A stretch of DNA of 11,569 bases from assembly GCA_001584585.1 (NCBI GenBank), contig LSYV01000002.1, positions 2,842,938-2,854,506 on the forward strand, in the 5' to 3' direction. Source of the stretch: Gonium pectorale (taxonomy: Eukaryota > Chlorophyta > Chlorophyceae > Chlamydomonadales > Volvocaceae). The notes below the pieces were generated by a model. It saw only the letters and a program-made list of their open reading frames with translations. It was not told where the DNA came from and did no database searches. The translations under genes and the position numbers were made by a program. Positions 7,491-11,569 of this stretch are shown piece by piece; within the stretch, counting starts at the first letter, position 1; each line of letters starts with the position of its first letter.

Positions 7491-8432
7491 CATAGGCCGT
7501 TTCCAGCATAAATTGATTGAGCTGATGCCGCAGAGGGCATATATGCTGCTGAAGGGCGCAAACCCGTATCTCGCGTATGTGGATACCTGGAAGCAGGAAG
7601 TGGGGGCTCCCCTGGGCGGCTGCAGGCCGCGTTAAAGGCACTGCCACGACATGAGAGCGGGGCCACAAGAGGACAAGGAAGCGACTGAGGGGTCCTGTCT
7701 TGGGCGACGTGAGCGCGCGCCGGGCACCGAACCCCGCATGCTTGTCTGTTGCGCTATGGTGGAAAACCCTGGCGCACGCCAGCGCCCCGCTAAGGCAAGT
7801 GCGTTAGATTGACGGTGAGCCTCAAGGCGCCCTAGAAGCCTGCCATCACCACGACACGCCGCATCGCCGTGATACGCTCTGCGACACGGCATAGCACGAG
7901 GCAACCATTACTGGGCCTCATCCGACATGGTGCAAGTTGCTGTTGGGATGGACCGTGCAGGGTGAAAAACTGTGGACGAGGGAGGGGATGGGCTGATAGT
8001 GAGGGATTGAGGCGGTGTTGTCTGAAGTGGGCGTGCGGCAGGGGTGGACACAGGAGACTGGACAGTGGCCGCTCGCGGGTAACGGTTGTCGTGCAACGGT
8101 CGCGAGCACCGCAAGCAGCGTCGCGTCGAGACTTCAAATACATGCTCCCGCACTCCAGCTGCACCACACAGTCCTGCTGCCTTTCATTAAGCACGGCAGA
8201 GCGGCTCTCAGCCATCGTAGTCTACTACTCGGTTTGGGCGGCCGCATGGATATGTTTAACATGTTCGATTGCCACTAATTTAAGCACTGAGCTTGGCGAT
8301 TAACCACAGAGACAGGGCTATCCTGCAACGCAACCTTTATCCCATCGATCTACGCCCAGTAGCGATTACCATGTTCTTACAGCGCTATGAGCAATCAATT
8401 GGACCACATGGACTGGGCGGCGCGCAGTAATT
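7491..8432. other. Intergenic region and upstream/leader region of the OPR gene
   Basis: It is lower in GC than the flanking genes and has no frame with convincing coding character or a protein motif. It contains a 10-base palindrome GCATATATGC (7537-7546), a CAGCATA/TATGCTG inverted pair around it (7504-7510 and 7542-7548) and a CTGGCG-CA-CGCCAG hairpin (7769-7782). Its right part must carry the promoter and leader of the OPR gene; no TATA box is evident. ATGs at 8371 and 8387 precede the chosen start and could act as upstream ORFs if transcribed. Confidence 0.55.
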
Positions 8433-11400
8433 ATGGCCCTCAGGCTGGCTGGTGGTGCTCCACAGCCAGCGCTGCAGCTTTGCGGATGCAGAGCTATATG
8501 CACAAGGTTCGAAGCCATAAACAGAATTCAGCCAGAATTCACCGCCAACCACAATCCTTGCTTGCGCAGTCGTCTCAACACCGTGTGCGGAGCAAGCACG
8601 CGTTCCAGCCAGACTGTGGTAAGCCTAATAACATGTGATGCTGTTTGACTTTGGCTCGTCGGACTCCGGCTTACTCTGTCCCTGTCACCCTGCCGCATCC
8701 GCAGCCACTCCCGGCGCCAACGACGCCCCTGCTGGCCGTCGCGCATGTTGCTGCCACGTCAGCAGAAGACGTCTCTCTGTGTGGCAATGAGGCCGGTCCC
8801 CTCTCGCCCAGCACCTCCGGCCGGCAGGTGTGTTCCTCTACGGTACTCGCCCACGGGTTGGTTGGTGCCGACTCCGGGGCGCACTCGGCCGCTCTTCCCT
8901 AGTAGCGCTTAGGCCTCTCCCTCTGCATCACAGGTCACGAGGCAACGTCTGCCCAACGGCACAACTGCCATACCTCCAGCCCGCGGGCTCGACGCGCGGG
9001 ACGGCCGTGGGAGCGCTGCCACCCCGCCCTGGCCTGGCGCTCAGGCGGGGCATGCCGGCGCGGACGAATCCGCAAACGGCCGCCCCTGGAACGGCGCTAG
9101 GAATGCCCCTCTTCCGCTGATTGAACGGCCTACACACAACAGCATGGACCCGGGGCCCTCGGCTCCTGCCGTGCACTCTGCCGGCAGCAGCGGGCGGACG
9201 CAGCCGTGGTCGCTGAGTCCACAGCCGCGACCGACCCCAACCGCAACGCCTGGGCTGCACGGCCCTGCTGCGCCCAATGCGGATGCGGGATGGAATGCGC
9301 CGGAGCGCTCCGCAGAGCAGCTGCACGTCCCGCCCTCGCCGCCCTCGCCCTCGCACGCCGCCGCCGCCGCATACCCCTCCTCAGTGCGGCGGCGCGGCGC
9401 CCCGCCGGCTCCCCCGCCGCCGTCGTCGTCGCCTGCCCAGCTCGCTGCCTGGCTGGCCCGCATCAACTGCGCGACCAACTGGTACGAGCTGCGCGCCGCC
9501 GTCGTCACCGGCGGAGGCGGCGTCTCCGCCGGCGCCACCGCCGCCAGCGCCGACGCCGTCGTGGCGGTGCTCCGCCGCCTGGCCGCCGTCGCGCGGTACG
9601 ATATGCGGCCCCCGGAGGCGGCTGACCTTGGCTCCTTTCTCGAGCGCTGGCTCCTCCAGCACACGGGCGCGCTATCGCAAATGGGTCCGGGGGAGCTGGC
9701 CACGGCGCTGCACTCCCTCGCCAAGCTGCCACGCGCGCTACCGCCGCCGCCGCCCGCCTGGGCCGCTGCGTGGTTCGCCGCCGCGCAGCCGTTCCTGCTG
9801 CGCGCGGCCTTCCGGCCCCGCGACCTCAGCCTCAGCCTCTGGGCGCTCAGCCGCCTGCAGCTGCGGCTGCCGCCGGCGGCGCTGCAGCTGCTGCTGGCGG
9901 CTGCGGAGCCGCACCTGGGGCGCTTCAACAGCCAGGACCTGTCGCTCGTTGCGCTCGCGCTGGCGGCGCTGCAGCCGGCGCCACGGGGAGCCGCACTGGC
10001 GCCGTCCGGCGGCGCTGTCGGCACACTCGATGGCGCCGCCTCCGGTACCACCGTCGATGGCGCGCGGCTGCTGCCGTCAGCTTCCTGGCAGCGCGCCTTC
10101 CTGACCCGCTGCCGCGAGATGCTCCCCGAGGCGGGCAGCCAGGCGCTGTCCAACCTGCTCCACGGCATCGTCCGCTCCGGCATGGCGGCGCCCGACTGGC
10201 TGCTGGCGGAGCTGACGGCGGCGCTGTACGGCCAGCTGGCCGACTGCACGCCGCAGGCTCTCGCCAATGTGCTGTCGGCTCTCGCGGCGCGACGATACGC
10301 GCCGGCGGCAGGCTGGGTCGAGCGGTTCTGGGAGGTGAGCGCGGCTCGCATGGAGCCCGGTGGTGGAGGAGCAGGAGGGGGAGGCGTGGCGGCGGCGGCG
10401 GGCGGCAGGGCCTGCAATGCGGAGGATTTGGGCCACCTGGCGGCGGCAGCGGCGGCGCTGGAGCTGGCGCCGCCGCGCTGGTGGACGGCGCGGCTGTATG
10501 GGGCGATGGAGGCCCGGATGCCGACCGCGCCGCCGCGCCAGCTGGTGCAGATGCTGCACGCGGCGGCGCAGCTCTGTCGGTCCACGGCGGCGGCCGCCGT
10601 GGCAGCGGAGGCGGGGGCGGTCACTCGGGGTCACCAGCGGGAGGGTCCGCATGCAGCAGCGGGCAGCGAACAGACTTGGGACGGCGGGACGGTCGGCCGC
10701 GAGGACAACGGCTTGAGGAACCACGTGTCGGGGGCTACGGAGCCGCACGTGGCGCGGCCGCCTCGGTCGCTGCTGACCGCTTGGCACCGCGCCGCCGCTG
10801 CTGCGCTGCCGCGCCTTAACACGCTCGACGCGGCGCACAGCCTGTGGGCGCTGGCGGCGCTGGGCGAGCGGCCGCCGCTGCCCTGGTTGCGCGCTCTGCT
10901 GGTGTCGGTGCGGCCGCAGATGGCCGCTGCGCCGCCGGCGGAGCTGTCGGTCCTGCTTTGGTCGCTCGCGGCGCTGCGCTTCCGCCCCACCTGGTCTTGG
11001 ATCGCGGACTGCCTTGACGCCAGCACTCCAGGCCTGACCCAGATGGCGGGGCAGGACTTCGCCATGATTGCTTCGGCGCTGGTGCGCCTCGGCAGCCGGC
11101 CGAGTGGCCCGTGGGTCGCTGGTCTGCTCTCGGCCCTGCGGCGCCAGCTGCACGTCATGGGGCTAAGGCCGCTGGCGCAGACGGCGTGGGCGCTGTATCG
11201 GCTGCGCTTGCAACCGCCGGCAGATTGGCTGGAGGCCCTGGCGGCGGAGCTGCGGCGGCGCTGGGCGGCGGCGTCGGCGTCGGCGGGGCCCGCAGGTGGC
11301 GGTGGCGGCCGCCAGGCGGCGCGGGACGCGGTGCTGCTGCTGTGGGTCATGTCAAAGTGGCTCGGGCCGGAGCGCCGCATCCGCAGGCGCAGGAGCAGCG

Positions 11401-11569
11401 ACCGGGAAGGGCGCTTGCTATTCCGGCGCAGATCCTCGGACACACAGGCTGCGTCAGCGGCAGCAGCAGGGGCGTTGGGCGCCGTCAGCGAGCGGACGGC
11501 CACAGTGGTCCTCTCCCCGGGCGCCGCAGGCGTCCCAGTGAGCGTACGGCTGCGCCAGCGGGCCCTCTT
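8433..11569 (+). CDS. Octatricopeptide-repeat (OPR) protein, predicted organellar RNA-binding factor; 3' end outside window
   Basis: OPR proteins are helical-repeat, usually organelle-targeted proteins that bind particular RNAs to control their stability, splicing or translation. Exons are 8433-8618, 8705-8827 and 8934 onward; the introns (8619-8704, GTAAGC...CAG; 8828-8933, GTGTGT...CAG) are both phase 0. At least 981 codons are present. The start is the first in-frame ATG after a TGA at 8388. The N-terminus MALRLAGGAPQPALQLCGCR is rich in Arg, Cys and Ala and has few acids, like a transit peptide. A disordered Pro/Ser/Ala stretch runs to about 270, followed by the OPR-associated LARINCATNWYELRAAV. 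Repeats run from about 376 to beyond 865 with a 38-residue period. The clearest are 485-522, 523-560, 713-750, 751-788, 789-826 and 827-864, each with a Trp or near-Trp at position 3-5 and a closing LWALAALG-type helix. A Gly-rich insert lies in the fifth repeat, and a polar linker lies at about 665-712. The part after 900 is basic, with RRRSSD twice. No RAP domain is seen, but the C-terminus is missing. The target RNA is unknown. Confidence 0.88.
8619..8704 (+). other. Intron 1 of the OPR gene (86 bases)
   Basis: ACTGTG/GTAAGC gives a strong donor; CCGCATCCGCAG/CCA is the acceptor after a C/T-rich tract. In-frame stops (the first exon's frame reaches TGA at 8646-8648) and the lack of an ATG in the second exon's own frame both require splicing here. 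Confidence 0.75.
8828..8933 (+). other. Intron 2 of the OPR gene (106 bases)
   Basis: CCGGCAG/GTGTGT is the donor and CTCTCCCTCTGCATCACAG/GTC the acceptor, with a good pyrimidine tract. The frames before and after differ and each meets a stop inside this stretch (TAG at 8900-8902 and at 8910-8912), so removing it is what creates the long open frame. Confidence 0.85.

Noticed and set aside
7832..8215. Minus-strand open frame of 127 codons in the intergenic region
   Set aside because: No recognisable domain, mixed codon use and no supporting polyadenylation signal or splice context; chance is the best explanation, though a small gene is not excluded.
7869..8303. Plus-strand open frame of 144 codons upstream of the OPR gene
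   Set aside because: Codon use is unlike the genes, no motif is visible, and it overlaps the expected promoter/leader region.
8506..8516. Perfect match to a tRNA B-box (GGTTCGAAGCC)
   Set aside because: The flanking bases cannot form a T-arm stem (two of five pairs fail) and no cloverleaf fits; the match lies within the first OPR exon.
8387..8638. Plus-strand open frame of 83 codons starting before the OPR start
   Set aside because: Its phase at the 8618 donor does not match the second exon, and it lacks transit-peptide character. It may act as an upstream overlapping ORF but is not the protein start.
9041..10624. Minus-strand open frame of 527 codons across the OPR exon
   Set aside because: It is a shadow of the OPR frame: its product is Ala/Ser/Arg low-complexity without motifs, while the plus strand encodes periodic 38-residue repeats.
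9770..10819. Plus-strand open frame of 349 codons inside the OPR exon
   Set aside because: It is the frame next to the OPR one and gives Gly/Ala/Arg-rich noise. The true frame is open far beyond it on both sides.
1..11569. Search for transposons, CRISPR arrays, rRNA/tRNA genes and toxin-antitoxin or defence systems
   Set aside because: No terminal inverted repeats with target duplications, no regularly spaced repeats of CRISPR size, no structural RNA and no transposase or reverse-transcriptase motifs were seen. The DNA reads as ordinary algal nuclear genes.

Overview
The window looks like nuclear DNA of a GC-rich green alga of the Chlamydomonas/Volvox (volvocine) type. The reasons are very high GC in genes, GT-AG introns of about 90-750 bases packed with G-runs and simple repeats, Ala/Gly/Pro/Gln-rich proteins, a TGTAA-type polyadenylation signal, and an octatricopeptide-repeat (OPR) protein, a family greatly expanded in these algae. 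Plain ORF calling misleads here because high GC leaves many long shadow frames open and the real genes are split by introns. I rebuilt the genes by reading protein motifs and joining exons whose splice sites and phases agree.

Layout: (1) 5027 down to the left edge, minus strand: a nine-exon gene for a SET-domain protein lysine methyltransferase of the Rubisco-LSMT/SETD3-like class. The 463 codons recovered contain the whole SET core and the start of the C-terminal substrate-binding region; the 3' end lies beyond base 1. (2) 5028-5477: a divergent, probably shared promoter region. (3) 5478-7238, plus strand: a one-exon ORF (586 aa) for an unrecognised single-pass membrane protein with a Pro-rich, Cys-containing N-terminal part, one clear membrane helix with a basic stop-transfer sequence, and a low-complexity tail. 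A TGTAA signal follows at 7469. (4) About 7490-8432: intergenic, no supported gene. (5) 8433 to the right edge, plus strand: an OPR protein with a targeting-peptide-like first exon, two small introns and one very long open exon carrying about ten 38-residue repeats. Its 3' end lies beyond the window.

The SET and OPR proteins both look organelle-directed, but nothing in the sequence shows that the three genes work together. They are ordinary neighbours on alternating strands, not an operon. The notable extra structure is intronic: a (GCAGT)17 microsatellite, a G-triplet-rich stretch directly at a 5' splice site, a GGTTGGGGT tandem array next to a perfect palindrome, 18-base direct repeats, and polypurine tracts. 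I found no mobile element, CRISPR array, RNA gene or defence system.
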